Shown: positions 7,927-16,968 of the stretch, piece by piece
How the letters are laid out: each line of letters opens with the position of its first letter
How positions within the stretch are numbered: position 1 is the stretch's first letter
Assembly (NCBI RefSeq): GCF_003583725.1
Contig: NZ_QXTF01000001.1
Location: forward strand, 806,001-870,000
Length of the DNA: 64,000 bases
From: Sphingomonas edaphi
GTDB taxonomy: Bacteria > Pseudomonadota > Alphaproteobacteria > Sphingomonadales > Sphingomonadaceae
Direction: 5' to 3'
Translations under genes and position numbers: made by a program
Notes under the pieces: model-generated
Database searches by the model: none
Told to the model about the DNA's origin: nothing
The model's input: the letters and a program-made list of their open reading frames with translations, nothing else

Positions 7927-9309
7927 GTGACGCTTCAACTTGCGCTCGTCGCGATCCTCGTGATCGCCGCCACCGCAGGCTTGTTCGCCCGGAAACGGGC
8001 GACCGGGCTTCGCGGTGGCGGCATTCGCCTGAATAGTCTTCCCAATTATCACGCCCTGTTCGTCGGCTTGTGGACCGCGCTTCCCGCGCTGCTTTTCCTG
8101 GCGATCTGGGCGCCGGTGCAATCGGGACTGGTCGAGCAAGCGGTTCTTGCTTCACCGGCGGGCCAACAACTGCCCGATTTCCAGATGGTGCGAGACACCA
8201 TTCTGTCCGAAGCCCGCGACATTGCGACGGGCCGTATTGCGGCAGGCTTCAATCCTGAATCCAATGCCATCGCGCCTGTCTATTCGGCAGCGTACGGCAA
8301 ATATTCGATGGTCGGCAGCGCGCTCGCCGTGCTCATCGCGCTGGGCAGCGCCTTGCTGGCGATGCGCCTTGTCAAAGTGGACTTCCGCGCACGTTCGGGC
8401 GTGGAGCGGCTAATGATGGGGCTTCTCGTCGGTGCGTCGCTCATCGCGATCCTGACGACGCTGGGCATTGTCTTGTCGCTGCTGTTCGAATCCCTGCGCT
8501 TCTTCAAGCAGGTCAGCCCGACCGAGTTCCTCTTCGGAACGAGCTGGAGTCCGCAGACCGCGATCCGCGCCGACCAGGCCGGGTCGTCAGGCGCATTCGG
8601 CTCGGTCCCTCTTTTCTGGGGTACCGCATTCATCGGCGCGATCATCGCGATGATCGTTGCCATCCCGCTCGGCCTGATGAGCGCGATCTTCCTGACCCAA
8701 TATGCCCCAGCCCGAGCTCGCGCCTGGTTGAAGCCGATCCTCGAGATTCTCGCCGGCGTTCCGACTGTCGTATACGGCTATTTCGCCGCGCTGACCGTAG
8801 CGCCGCTTGTGCGCGATTTCGGCCTAGCCATCGGGATCGAGTCCGCCAGCAGCGAGAGCGCGCTGGCCGCCGGCCTCGTCATGGGCATCATGATTATCCC
8901 GTTCGTCAGCTCCATGGCCGACGATAGCATCGCTGCCGTACCGCAGGCCATGCGCGACGGCAGCCTGGCGCTGGGGGCCACCAAGTCGGAAACGATCAAG
9001 AAGGTTGTTCTGCCGGCCGCGCTGCCTGGGGTCGTTGGCGGTGTACTCCTAGCCGTCAGCCGGGCGATCGGCGAGACGATGATCGTCGTCATGGCCGCTG
9101 GCCTTGCCGCAAACATGACCGCCAACCCCTTCGCCAGCGTAACGACTGTGACAACCCAGATCGTCCAGCTTTTGACCGGCGACCAAGAGTTTGACAGCGC
9201 CAAGACGCTGGCCGCCTTCGCACTGGGCCTTGCGCTGTTCGTCATCACGCTGATCCTCAACCTCATCGCCCTGCGCGTGGTTCGCAAGTATCGGGAAGCT
9301 TATGAGTAG
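7927..9309 (+). CDS. pstC: Phosphate ABC transporter permease PstC
   Basis: A 460-residue inner-membrane permease starting with GTG. The N-terminal 140 residues contain a first membrane helix, a second helix (FVGLWTALPALLFLAIWAPV) and a periplasmic stretch; this long N-terminal extension is usual for alphaproteobacterial PstC. The conserved binding-protein-dependent transport core follows, including the EAA-type loop near MRDGSLALGATKSETIKKVVLPAALPG read in sections. The last eight bases overlap the pstA start (ATGAGTAG), consistent with coupled translation of the two permease subunits. Confidence 0.94.
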   Translation: MTLQLALVAILVIAATAGLFARKRATGLRGGGIRLNSLPNYHALFVGLWTALPALLFLAIWAPVQSGLVEQAVLASPAGQQLPDFQMVRDTILSEARDIATGRIAAGFNPESNAIAPVYSAAYGKYSMVGSALAVLIALGSALLAMRLVKVDFRARSGVERLMMGLLVGASLIAILTTLGIVLSLLFESLRFFKQVSPTEFLFGTSWSPQTAIRADQAGSSGAFGSVPLFWGTAFIGAIIAMIVAIPLGLMSAIFLTQYAPARARAWLKPILEILAGVPTVVYGYFAALTVAPLVRDFGLAIGIESASSESALAAGLVMGIMIIPFVSSMADDSIAAVPQAMRDGSLALGATKSETIKKVVLPAALPGVVGGVLLAVSRAIGETMIVVMAAGLAANMTANPFASVTTVTTQIVQLLTGDQEFDSAKTLAAFALGLALFVITLILNLIALRVVRKYREAYE

Positions 9310-10198
9310 TCGCGCCGCCTCCCGCTGGACCGACGGGTCGATGGGCAAACGCGTCGCCAAACGCTACGCGGCGGAGCGTCGGTTCCGACTGTTCGGGCTG
9401 GCCGCCGTCGGTTTATCGCTGGCCTTCCTCGCCTTCCTGCTCATCACTATGTTGATGAAGGGGATCGGTGGCTTGAGCCTTGAATTCCTTAGCAATTCCG
9501 ACGCCACTGAGGCTGCGAATGCTGGCGTATGGGGTGCGCTGAAGGGCAGCTTGCTGACGATCCTCGTTACCATGGCGATCGCTTTCCCGATTGGGGTGCT
9601 TTCGGCGCTCTACCTAGAGGAGTTCGCGCCGCGGAACCGCTGGACGGACCTGATCGAGGTTAGCATCAACAATTTGGCAGCTGTGCCATCGATCATCTTC
9701 GGCCTGCTCGGTCTGGCGGTGTTCCTCAATTTCATGCACCTGCCGCGCTCCGCGCCGCTGGTTGGCGGCCTGACGTTGGCGCTGATGACCATGCCGGTCA
9801 TCGTCATCGCCGGTCGCAACGCGATCAAGTCGGTGCCGCCTTCGATCCGCGATGCGGCGCTGGGCGTGGGCGCGTCAAAGATGCAGGTTGTTTTCCATCA
9901 TGTCCTGCCGCTCGCCCTGCCCGGCATCCTGACCGGCACGATCATCGGCATGGCGCGCGCACTCGGCGAGACGGCACCGCTGCTGATGATCGGCATGCGC
10001 GCATTCATCGCGACCCCGCCGCGAGGTATTACCGATCCGTCGAGCGTGCTGCCGGTGCAAATCTTCCTGTGGTCTGACGAGGTTGACCGCGCGTTTGTCG
10101 AGAAGACCAGCGCGGCCATTATCGTGCTGCTCATATTCATGCTGCTGATGAACGGGCTGGCCATTTATCTTCGCAACAAGTTTGAGCGCCGCTGGTAG
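9302..10198 (+). CDS. pstA: Phosphate ABC transporter permease PstA
   Basis: A 298-residue inner-membrane permease with about six membrane helices. The EAA loop is visible ([19 protein letters not shown], then LPLALPG). The motif [13 protein letters not shown] is characteristic of PstA. The start overlaps the end of pstC by eight bases. It is close to the E. coli PstA in length and lacks the large N-terminal extension found in some alphaproteobacterial versions. It forms the translocation pore with PstC and is driven by PstB. Confidence 0.94.
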   Translation: MSSRAASRWTDGSMGKRVAKRYAAERRFRLFGLAAVGLSLAFLAFLLITMLMKGIGGLSLEFLSNSDATEAANAGVWGALKGSLLTILVTMAIAFPIGVLSALYLEEFAPRNRWTDLIEVSINNLAAVPSIIFGLLGLAVFLNFMHLPRSAPLVGGLTLALMTMPVIVIAGRNAIKSVPPSIRDAALGVGASKMQVVFHHVLPLALPGILTGTIIGMARALGETAPLLMIGMRAFIATPPRGITDPSSVLPVQIFLWSDEVDRAFVEKTSAAIIVLLIFMLLMNGLAIYLRNKFERRW

Positions 10199-10202
10199 GC
10201 TG

Positions 10203-11024
10203 ATGAATATGATCGACACACTTATACCCACCCCGACCGACACCGCTGAACCTGCGGTCGAGGAGCGCACGCCCAAGATGAGCGCGCGCGACGTGAAGGT
10301 TTTCTATGGCGCCAAAGAAGCGCTGAAAGGTGTCAGCATCGACATCCACGACGACCGCGTTACCGCCTTCATCGGGCCGTCGGGCTGCGGCAAGTCGACG
10401 TTCCTGCGCTGCCTAAACCGCATGAACGACACGATCCCCTCAGCGCGGGTAACAGGGACAATCGAGCTGGATGGCGAGGACATCAACTCGGCGGCGATGG
10501 ACGTGGTGCAGCTGCGCGCCCGGGTCGGCATGGTGTTCCAAAAGCCCAACCCCTTCCCCAAGTCGATCTTCGAAAATGTTGCCTATGGGCCCCGCATCCA
10601 CGGACTGGCCGAGAACAAGAGCGAGCTCGAAGCAATTGTCGAAAAGTCGCTGAAGCGCGCCGGCCTGTGGGACGAGGTCAAGGACAGGCTGAACGAAAGC
10701 GGCACAGCATTGTCCGGCGGCCAGCAGCAGCGCCTGTGCATTGCCCGCGCGATCGCGGTCGATCCCGAAGTCATACTGATGGACGAGCCCTGTTCGGCGC
10801 TCGACCCGATTGCGACCGCCAAGATCGAGGAGCTAATCCACGAGCTGCGCGGTCGCTATGCGATCGCCATTGTCACTCACAACATGCAGCAGGCGGCTCG
10901 CGTTTCGCAGCGCACCGCCTTCTTCCACCTCGGAGAGATGGTCGAATACGGCAAGACCAGCGACATTTTCACCAATCCGCGCGAGCAGCGCACCCAGGAT
11001 TACATCACCGGCCGCTACGGCTGA
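10203..11024 (+). CDS. pstB: Phosphate ABC transporter ATP-binding protein PstB
   Basis: A 273-residue ATPase of the phosphate importer. The Walker A motif GPSGCGKST is at residues 58-66. The signature LSGGQQQR is followed by Walker [14 protein letters not shown] and the switch histidine in IVTHNMQQA. The motif [19 protein letters not shown] is diagnostic for PstB. The start at 10203 lies just after the pstA stop; an earlier in-frame start would overlap pstA by 17 bases. The N-terminal 25 residues are an unconserved tail. Confidence 0.95.
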   Translation: MNMIDTLIPTPTDTAEPAVEERTPKMSARDVKVFYGAKEALKGVSIDIHDDRVTAFIGPSGCGKSTFLRCLNRMNDTIPSARVTGTIELDGEDINSAAMDVVQLRARVGMVFQKPNPFPKSIFENVAYGPRIHGLAENKSELEAIVEKSLKRAGLWDEVKDRLNESGTALSGGQQQRLCIARAIAVDPEVILMDEPCSALDPIATAKIEELIHELRGRYAIAIVTHNMQQAARVSQRTAFFHLGEMVEYGKTSDIFTNPREQRTQDYITGRYG

Positions 11025-11038
11025 TCGGAGACACTTCA

Positions 11039-11737
11039 ATGGCCACCAGCAGCGGACATACGATCAAGGCGTTCGACGAGGACCTCGACCGCCTGCGCGC
11101 GCTCATCAGCCAGATGGGCGGACTTGCCGAACATGCGATCCGGGAATCAATGCGGTGCCTTGTCCAGCGCGATCTCGCCGGCGCCGAGCGGATCGTCGAG
11201 AATGACAAGAAGCTTGATGCGCTGGAGATCGAGACCGAAAAGCGTGCGGTGCGCTTGATTGCACTTCGAGCGCCGATGGCCGGCGACCTGCGTGACGTCG
11301 TTGCCGCCATGAAGATTTCGAGCGTCGTCGAGCGGATCGGCGATTATGCCAAGAACATCGCCAAGCGCGTTCCGCTGCTCGACAATATGAACAATATCGA
11401 GCCAGTCTCCCTGATGCCAGAGATGGCGCGCATCGCTACGGAGATGGTGCATGACGTACTCAACGCCTTTGTCGAGCGCGATGCCGATGCTGCAATTCGC
11501 GTCGTCGAGCGCGACCGCGCCGTGGACGATTTCTACAACAGTATCTTCCGAACGCTGCTGACGTTCATGATGGAAAACCCGAACAACATCGGTCAGTCGA
11601 CCCACCTGCTGTTCATCGCCAAGAACGTTGAGCGCGTGGGCGATCACGCCACCAACATCGCCGAAATGGTTTATTACGCCGCGACCGGTCAGCACCTCGC
11701 TGACCGTCCGCGCGGCGACGATCCGCTGAAGGTCTGA
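11039..11737 (+). CDS. phoU: Phosphate signalling regulator PhoU
   Basis: A 232-residue all-helical protein that links PstSCAB activity to PhoR and represses the regulon when phosphate is plentiful. Two PhoU repeats are visible, each with the metal-site region: E-R-I-G-D-Y-A-K-N-I-A in the first and E-R-V-G-D-H-A-T-N-I-A in the second. The frame is open much further upstream, but the start at 11039 (MATSSGHTIKAFDEDLD) matches the family and avoids overlap with pstB. It sits 14 bases after pstB and 5 before phoB. Confidence 0.95.
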   Translation: MATSSGHTIKAFDEDLDRLRALISQMGGLAEHAIRESMRCLVQRDLAGAERIVENDKKLDALEIETEKRAVRLIALRAPMAGDLRDVVAAMKISSVVERIGDYAKNIAKRVPLLDNMNNIEPVSLMPEMARIATEMVHDVLNAFVERDADAAIRVVERDRAVDDFYNSIFRTLLTFMMENPNNIGQSTHLLFIAKNVERVGDHATNIAEMVYYAATGQHLADRPRGDDPLKV

Positions 11738-11742
11738 TCCCC

Positions 11743-12432
11743 ATGGTTCCCAAGCGCCTGCTTCTCGTTGAGGATGACCGGTCGCTAGCCGAACTTGTCT
11801 CCTTCCATTTCGATCGCGCCGGCTACGCGGTCACCCGCACGGGCGACGGTGAGGAAGCGCTCATTCTTGCCGACGAGGTCAAGCCGGACCTCGTCCTGCT
11901 CGACTGGATGATCGAAGGCATCAGCGGCATCGAAGTCTGCCGCCGCCTGCGCCGCCGCCAGGCGACGGCCAATGTGCCGATCATCATGCTTACCGCGAGA
12001 GGCGAGGAAGACGACCGTATCCGCGGGCTGGAAACTGGCGCCGACGATTATATGACAAAGCCCTTCTCGCCGAAGGAACTGGTCGCGCGCGCGGGCGCGG
12101 TCCTGCGCCGGGTCCGTCCGGCCCTGGCCGCTGAGGCGCTGTCCTACGCTGGGGTCGAGATGGACCTCGTTGCGCATCGAGTGAAGCGCGACGGCCAGCC
12201 GATCCAGCTGGGGCCGACCGAATATCGCCTGCTTCGCCATTTCCTGGAGAACCCCGGGCGAGTCTTCTCGCGGCAACAATTGCTCGAGACCGTCTGGCCG
12301 CATAGCGAAGACATCGAGCTTCGCACCGTCGACGTGCACATCCGCCGGCTGCGCTTGGCACTGGGCGAGCCGGACATCGTCCGCACGGTTCGGTCCGCCG
12401 GATATGCGCTGGATTCGGAAGGGCTCGCCTGA
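11743..12432 (+). CDS. phoB: Phosphate-regulon response regulator PhoB
   Basis: A 229-residue OmpR/PhoB-type response regulator. The receiver domain has the acidic pocket E10/D11/D12, the phospho-acceptor D54 (LVLLDWM) and the conserved lysine in YMTKPFSPKEL. The C-terminal winged helix (about residues 130-226) has the RQQLLETVW and RTVDVHIRRLR motifs that contact DNA. It is the last gene of the pst operon, so its level probably rises with pst induction. Its expected site is the phased repeat at 6774-6813. Confidence 0.94.
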   Translation: MVPKRLLLVEDDRSLAELVSFHFDRAGYAVTRTGDGEEALILADEVKPDLVLLDWMIEGISGIEVCRRLRRRQATANVPIIMLTARGEEDDRIRGLETGADDYMTKPFSPKELVARAGAVLRRVRPALAAEALSYAGVEMDLVAHRVKRDGQPIQLGPTEYRLLRHFLENPGRVFSRQQLLETVWPHSEDIELRTVDVHIRRLRLALGEPDIVRTVRSAGYALDSEGLA

Positions 12433-12551
12433 CTCCAAGGGCAGCAAGGAATAAATCCGTACCTTCGGTTCTGTGCGCTTCGCGGCCCCCGCGCAAAGCC
12501 CGCTCGCGTCGCTCACTTTCCTTGCGCCCGGCGGCAAGCTATCGCGCCCGC

Positions 12552-13292
12552 ATGGCACGCAAGAACAAGGGCAAGCATGGCGGCAACCCCAACCGCCCCC
12601 GATTCTGGGGAAAACATGCCGTCGCGGCAGCTCTCGACAATCCCGACCGCAAGGTCCTGAAGGCCTGGGCGACGCGCGAAGCGGCAGCATTCATGAATTT
12701 CCCGCCAGAGATCACGGTCGTCATGGCCGAGGCGCCGGACCTCGGCCGGATGGTGCCGCACGACGCTCCACACCAAGGCGTCGTCATCGAGGTAGAGCCG
12801 CTGGATGACATGTGGCTGGGCGACCTGTTGGCGGAGGCGCCTGAACGGGCCACCCTGTTGGTCTTGGACCAGGTAACCGACCCCCATAATGTTGGCGCGA
12901 TATTGCGCACCGCGGCGGCGTTCGGTGCGATCGGCATCGTCACGCAGGACCGCCACGCACCCCCGGAGGGCGGCGCACTGGCGAAAGCCGCGTCAGGCGC
13001 ACTGGAACGCGTGCCATGGGTGCGCGTCGTCAACCTCGCCCGAGCGCTGGAGGAAATCGCCGAGGCCGGCTTCTGGCGGATCGGACTTGCAGGCGAAGCG
13101 AAGTCTGACTTGAAGGACGCACTGGGGCACAAGCGGATCGCGCTGGTGCTCGGTGCCGAGGGGCCGGGCATGCGCCACAATATTCGCGAGCATGTCGATG
13201 CCTTGGCCAAGCTGCCGATTTCGGATGCCGTCGAAAGCCTAAATGTCAGCAATGCCGCGGCGGTCGCGCTTTACGCCGCAAGCGTCGCCTAG
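12552..13292 (+). CDS. rlmB: 23S rRNA 2'-O-ribose methyltransferase, RlmB/TrmH family
   Basis: A 246-residue SPOUT methyltransferase that modifies 23S rRNA (G2251 in E. coli for RlmB). The N-terminal part, about residues 15-85, is the substrate-binding domain. The C-terminal knot carries the three family motifs: LDQVTDPHNVGAILRTAAAFG, VLGAEGPGMR, and SLNVSNAAAVALY. The start MARKNKGKHGG is preferred to one ten codons upstream. The basic N-terminus fits rRNA binding. The stop overlaps the GTG of the next gene by one base. Confidence 0.88.
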   Translation: MARKNKGKHGGNPNRPRFWGKHAVAAALDNPDRKVLKAWATREAAAFMNFPPEITVVMAEAPDLGRMVPHDAPHQGVVIEVEPLDDMWLGDLLAEAPERATLLVLDQVTDPHNVGAILRTAAAFGAIGIVTQDRHAPPEGGALAKAASGALERVPWVRVVNLARALEEIAEAGFWRIGLAGEAKSDLKDALGHKRIALVLGAEGPGMRHNIREHVDALAKLPISDAVESLNVSNAAAVALYAASVA

Positions 13293-13912
13293 TGGTCCGG
13301 ACGACAGAGAGCCTGCACGCCAGCCTCGATGAACTGGCACGGCGCGAAACGGCATTCGCGGGCGTACTTGACCAGCATGGTAAGCCCGAGCCACGGTTGA
13401 GCGAACCAGGTGTGGAGACGTTACTGCGGACCATCGTCGGCCAGCAGGTCAGCGTCCACGCGGCGCGGTCAATGTGGAACAAGTTGGCCGGCAAATATGG
13501 TCAGCCGGTCGACCTGCAGGCGCTACTGGACGCTACCGACGAGGAACTGCGCGAAGCGGGGCTATCGCGGCAAAAAGCCGGTTATGCGCGTAGCCTCGCC
13601 GGGCTCGTCCTATCCGGCGATCTCGACCTAGCGCACCTGCCCGCGGATGACGAGGAAGCCATCGCCCACCTCACGAAGATCAAGGGCATCGGCCGCTGGT
13701 CGGCGGAAATCTATTTGCTGTTCGCCGAAGGACGGGGCGATGTCTGGCCGGCCGGCGACCTGGCCGTCCAGATCGAAATCGGCAAGCTGCTGGGTTTGGA
13801 AGATCGGCCATCCGAAAAACAGCTGCGCGAGATTGCCGAGGCGTGGCGCCCGCATCGCGGCGCGGCGGCGGTGCTGGCGTGGCACAGCTATAATGCACCG
13901 CCGCTGACCTAG
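13292..13912 (+). CDS. DNA-3-methyladenine glycosylase II (AlkA-like, HhH-GPD)
   Basis: A 206-residue base-excision repair glycosylase for alkylated purines. The helix-hairpin-helix is LTKIKGIGRWSAEIYLLF (residues 127-144). The catalytic aspartate is D156 in VWPAGDLAVQ. The segment TIVGQQVSVHAARS is also typical of the family. It lacks the N-terminal domain of E. coli AlkA, so it is the short form. It starts at a GTG overlapping the rlmB stop and ends overlapping the convergent gene by four bases. Confidence 0.9.
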   Translation: MVRTTESLHASLDELARRETAFAGVLDQHGKPEPRLSEPGVETLLRTIVGQQVSVHAARSMWNKLAGKYGQPVDLQALLDATDEELREAGLSRQKAGYARSLAGLVLSGDLDLAHLPADDEEAIAHLTKIKGIGRWSAEIYLLFAEGRGDVWPAGDLAVQIEIGKLLGLEDRPSEKQLREIAEAWRPHRGAAAVLAWHSYNAPPLT

Positions 13913-15192
13913 CGGGACAGGCCCATGCTATGTGGGCGGGCGCTCAGGCCACGGAAAATGCGCGGCCCAAGGTCGAGCCGGAAGGGGCCAAGCTTCTCAT
14001 CAGCCGGCGTGCCCCGCCCTACGAGGTAGCTGGCCGATGTCTGCAGGCTGTTGTTGTATAGGACGTTGAACGCTACCAGCGGCACGAACAGCTGACGCCC
14101 CTCCACCTCGAAACTGCGAAGCTGCGCCAAAGGCATGCGCACCGCACTTTTCAGCGCAATCTTTCCCAAGGGCTGGATGATGGCGATGCGATCGCCCTTG
14201 CCAACCGGCTGGTGGAAGAAAGCGCCGATTTCCTGGTCTTGGCCGGCGTGGGCGCAGACCATGCGTGCTTCGACCAGCACCCCCCGCGCGGGCGCGCTGC
14301 CGTTGTTCACCAGCACCACGTCAAACTGGATCATCACGTCCGATTCGGTCAGTACCGCGCGGTCGGGCTGGAATTGAATGGCGAGGTCGGGCTTCAGCCG
14401 GGTAGAAACGATCAACCCGTCGTCGACCGGCTTCGGAGCCGGCGCGGCGGGCGGGGCCGGCCGTGGCTGCGGCTGCGGCGCCTGCTGGGCGCGCGGCGGC
14501 ACAGGGTCAGCGCGGGGACGGGCCGGGGGAACTGGCCGCGCGGCAGGCTCCGCATCCGGCACGAGCCCAGCAAAAGCCAGCCGGCGCGGATCGCCATATC
14601 CCGAGCGTCGGTTGCGGCGGCTCCAGCCAATGAACGCGCCGCCACCGACTAGGGCGATCAGCGCGGCGATCCATGCCCAGGGCATGCCGCCGCTTTCATC
14701 GGCCAGCGTTGGCGCGGCGACACCTGCGCTATCATCGAATTCGGGCGAAGCCGGGCTGTCGATGTTTGTGGCGACGTCGGTCGGGATCGGCGGAGTGACT
14801 TCCGGTAGCTCGGCCGTCGCCGTGCCGCCAGTCACCGCCGGCCGGGTGGAAGAGGCGGAGATATTGGCCGTGCCCCGCTCGATGGATCCGACGGCGGCCG
14901 TGGTCGGCCCGCTGTTGGTCGGCGTCGGCGTGCTGGAGCGGGTCGCCGCGGGCGGCGCGGCTTGGACCGGTGCGGGCTGCGCATTGTTCTGGGCCGGGCG
15001 CGTGACCGTGCCATTGAGTTGGAAATCGCGGAGCTGGCGCGGCCCGACAGTTTCCGTCGAGGGCGGCGGTCCGGCAGTGACGTCCACCGGCGCGTCGGCA
15101 TCCTGCGCCACGGCGGGCACGGCAGCAATGAGGGCCAGCGCAGACAGCGCGCCGCCGAAAGCCTTGTATGTCATGCGGCGCACTGCCGTCAT
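13909..15192 (-). CDS. Proline-rich single-pass membrane protein, unknown function
   Basis: A 427-residue protein. The first ATG has GGGG close upstream; a second in-frame ATG is six codons later. A signal peptide ends near residue 29 (AVPAVAQ). Residues 30-165 are low-complexity, rich in Pro, Thr and Ala. A membrane helix at about 169-189 (WAWIAALIALVGGGAFIGW) is followed by RRNRR, so the C-terminal part is cytoplasmic. A Pro/Arg-rich linker (205-250) leads to a conserved-looking beta-rich domain (260-427). The layout resembles envelope proteins with a disordered periplasmic arm. No function is proposed. Confidence 0.7.
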   Translation of the reverse strand: MTAVRRMTYKAFGGALSALALIAAVPAVAQDADAPVDVTAGPPPSTETVGPRQLRDFQLNGTVTRPAQNNAQPAPVQAAPPAATRSSTPTPTNSGPTTAAVGSIERGTANISASSTRPAVTGGTATAELPEVTPPIPTDVATNIDSPASPEFDDSAGVAAPTLADESGGMPWAWIAALIALVGGGAFIGWSRRNRRSGYGDPRRLAFAGLVPDAEPAARPVPPARPRADPVPPRAQQAPQPQPRPAPPAAPAPKPVDDGLIVSTRLKPDLAIQFQPDRAVLTESDVMIQFDVVLVNNGSAPARGVLVEARMVCAHAGQDQEIGAFFHQPVGKGDRIAIIQPLGKIALKSAVRMPLAQLRSFEVEGRQLFVPLVAFNVLYNNSLQTSASYLVGRGTPADEKLGPFRLDLGPRIFRGLSARPHSMGLSR

Positions 15193-15299
15193 TTCCCCGC
15201 CCTGCTGTTTGTCCGGTAAGTCACGCGTGCTGCCCCGGCGCGCGCGCGACGATGGCCGCTATTGGCCTGCAAATCGCGGCAGCACAAGTATTTACCGGC

Positions 15300-15992
15300 C
15301 TAGCGCGCGTCGACCAGCACCAATTCCGCGTCGGCTTCCGCCTCTATGGTGATGCGTTCCTCGCCGCTGATCGCGACTCCGTCGCGGGCGTTGGCTTCGA
15401 CGCCGTTGATTCGAACGGTGGCAGATGGGACGAGGTAGAGATGGCGGTCCGACTGCGCCTCATAGGTTAGACTAGTCCCGCCCTTCAGGGTCGCGCCGAG
15501 CACGCGGGCGTCCGCGTGGATGGTCAGCGCTCCGTCATCGGGATTGCCGCTGGCGAGCAACTGGAAACTGCCTTCGCGCGCTTCCTTGGGAAACGGCATC
15601 ATCCCCCAGCCGGGCTTGGCGCCGCGCCTGTCGGTCTCGATCCAGATCTGGAATAGGGTCGTTTCCTCACCCTCCAGATTATATTCGGCATGCATTACGC
15701 CGGTGCCCGCGCTCATTACCTGCACGTCGCCAGCGCCGGTACGGCCCTTGTTGCCCATCGAGTCCTGATGGGTGATCGCGCCAGTCCGGACATAGGTGAC
15801 GATTTCCATGTCGCGGTGGGGATGCGGCGGGAAGCCGCTCTTCGCCGCAATGCGGTCGTCGTTCCACACGCGGATCGCGCCCCAGCCCATCCGGGAGGGG
15901 TCGTGATAGTTCGCGAAGCTGAAATGGTGGCGGGCATCCAGCCAGCCGTGATCGGCATGGCCCAGCGAAGCGAAGGGTCGGATGTTAATCAT
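15300..15992 (-). CDS. Pirin-family cupin protein
   Basis: A 230-residue bicupin. The start MINIRPFASLGHADHGW fits the family; the frame extends 12 codons further upstream without a better start. The metal ligands of pirins are present: H57 and H59 (PPHPHRDME), H101 and E103 (GTGVMHAEYN), at almost the same positions as in human pirin. Some bacterial members have quercetin 2,3-dioxygenase activity and others act as redox-sensitive regulators; the substrate here cannot be told. It is 39 bases downstream of the gamma-carbonic anhydrase gene on the same strand. Confidence 0.9.
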   Translation of the reverse strand: MINIRPFASLGHADHGWLDARHHFSFANYHDPSRMGWGAIRVWNDDRIAAKSGFPPHPHRDMEIVTYVRTGAITHQDSMGNKGRTGAGDVQVMSAGTGVMHAEYNLEGEETTLFQIWIETDRRGAKPGWGMMPFPKEAREGSFQLLASGNPDDGALTIHADARVLGATLKGGTSLTYEAQSDRHLYLVPSATVRINGVEANARDGVAISGEERITIEAEADAELVLVDAR

Positions 15993-16031
15993 GAACGGCA
16001 GATGGTCATTCGCCGGACGAGCTTTCAAGTG

Positions 16032-16556
16032 TCAGCAATGTAACCGCAGGCCGGCCGCATAGCGCGCGGCCTTCTCGGCATAGTGAGCGGAGGACAGGCG
16101 GAGCATCGCGACCTGCTCATCGCTGAGCTGCCGCATCGCTCGGGCGGGCGAGCCGACGATCAGGCTGCGCGATTCAAAAATTTTGCCTTCGGTAACTAGC
16201 GCTCCGGCGCCGACGATGCACTGGGCGCCAATTACTGCGCCGTTGAGAATGCGCGCACCCATGCCGATCAGTGCCTCATCCTCGACCGTGCAACCGTGCA
16301 GGATAGCCTGATGGCCGACGGTCACCCTCGCGCCGATGGTCAAGGGCGCGCCCGGATCCGAATGGCCGATGGCGCCGTCCTGAAAATTGCTTTCCTCGCC
16401 CAAAATGATCGGCGTGTTGTCGGCGCGGATGACGGCGCCAAACCAGACGCTGGCCCGAGCGCCCAGCCGGACATCACCAATGAGGTCGGCCGACGGCGCG
16501 ACCCAGGCGGTTGCGTGGATCGAAGGAGTGTGATCGTCGATGGTGTAGAGAGGCAT
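16032..16556 (-). CDS. Gamma-carbonic anhydrase family protein
   Basis: A 174-residue left-handed beta-helix protein with hexapeptide repeats. The three zinc-ligand histidines are present: H65 (AIGHSDPG), H82 and H87 (VGHQAILHG). The pattern N-F-Q-D-G-A is the family's NxQDG motif. Members of this YrdA/PaaY-like branch are often poorly active as carbonic anhydrases, so activity is uncertain. It may be co-transcribed with the pirin gene that follows. Confidence 0.9.
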   Translation of the reverse strand: MPLYTIDDHTPSIHATAWVAPSADLIGDVRLGARASVWFGAVIRADNTPIILGEESNFQDGAIGHSDPGAPLTIGARVTVGHQAILHGCTVEDEALIGMGARILNGAVIGAQCIVGAGALVTEGKIFESRSLIVGSPARAMRQLSDEQVAMLRLSSAHYAEKAARYAAGLRLHC

Positions 16557-16662
16557 GGGCGCAGGCTAGTCCGTTCCGCTGCACTCGTCGATGGCGAGCG
16601 CTTCGCAACGGCATCGTTTCGGGGTAGGCTGGGCGCAGCTAATATGATCGGGGGACGATCAG

Positions 16663-16968
16663 GTGGCAGACGAAAAGGTGCCTCGCCGGGCGGAACGCGT
16701 ACCGCTTCGTGCGGATATCGATTTTCGCCGGGCAGGCGACCACCGTTACCGAGTCAACATCCTCGACTTCTCGCCGGAAGGATGTCGAATCGAATCGCCG
16801 GTGCAGGTCGCGATCGGCGACACGATCTGGATTTCATTGCCCGGCCTTGAGTCCATCCAGGCGCGCGTCTGCTGGATCAAGGGGTGGGCCGTCGGCGTCC
16901 AGTTCGATCGCCCCCTCTATCCATCGGTATTCGACATGATGCACGAGCGGATGCGCAAGGCACAGTGA
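16663..16968 (+). CDS. PilZ-domain protein
   Basis: A 101-residue stand-alone PilZ domain starting with GTG. The cyclic di-GMP-binding motifs are both visible: RxxxR at R8-R12 and DxSxxG at D35-S37-G40. The protein could therefore be a small c-di-GMP receptor. Its stop overlaps the glpK GTG start by four bases, although no functional link to glycerol metabolism is known. Confidence 0.88.
   Translation: MADEKVPRRAERVPLRADIDFRRAGDHRYRVNILDFSPEGCRIESPVQVAIGDTIWISLPGLESIQARVCWIKGWAVGVQFDRPLYPSVFDMMHERMRKAQ

Noticed and set aside
6895-8139. 414-codon minus-strand frame opposite pstS
   Set aside because: It is a shadow of pstS and has no recognisable domain or ribosome-binding site.
11785-12690. 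301-codon minus-strand frame opposite phoB
   Set aside because: phoB is clear on the plus strand; the opposite frame is compositional.
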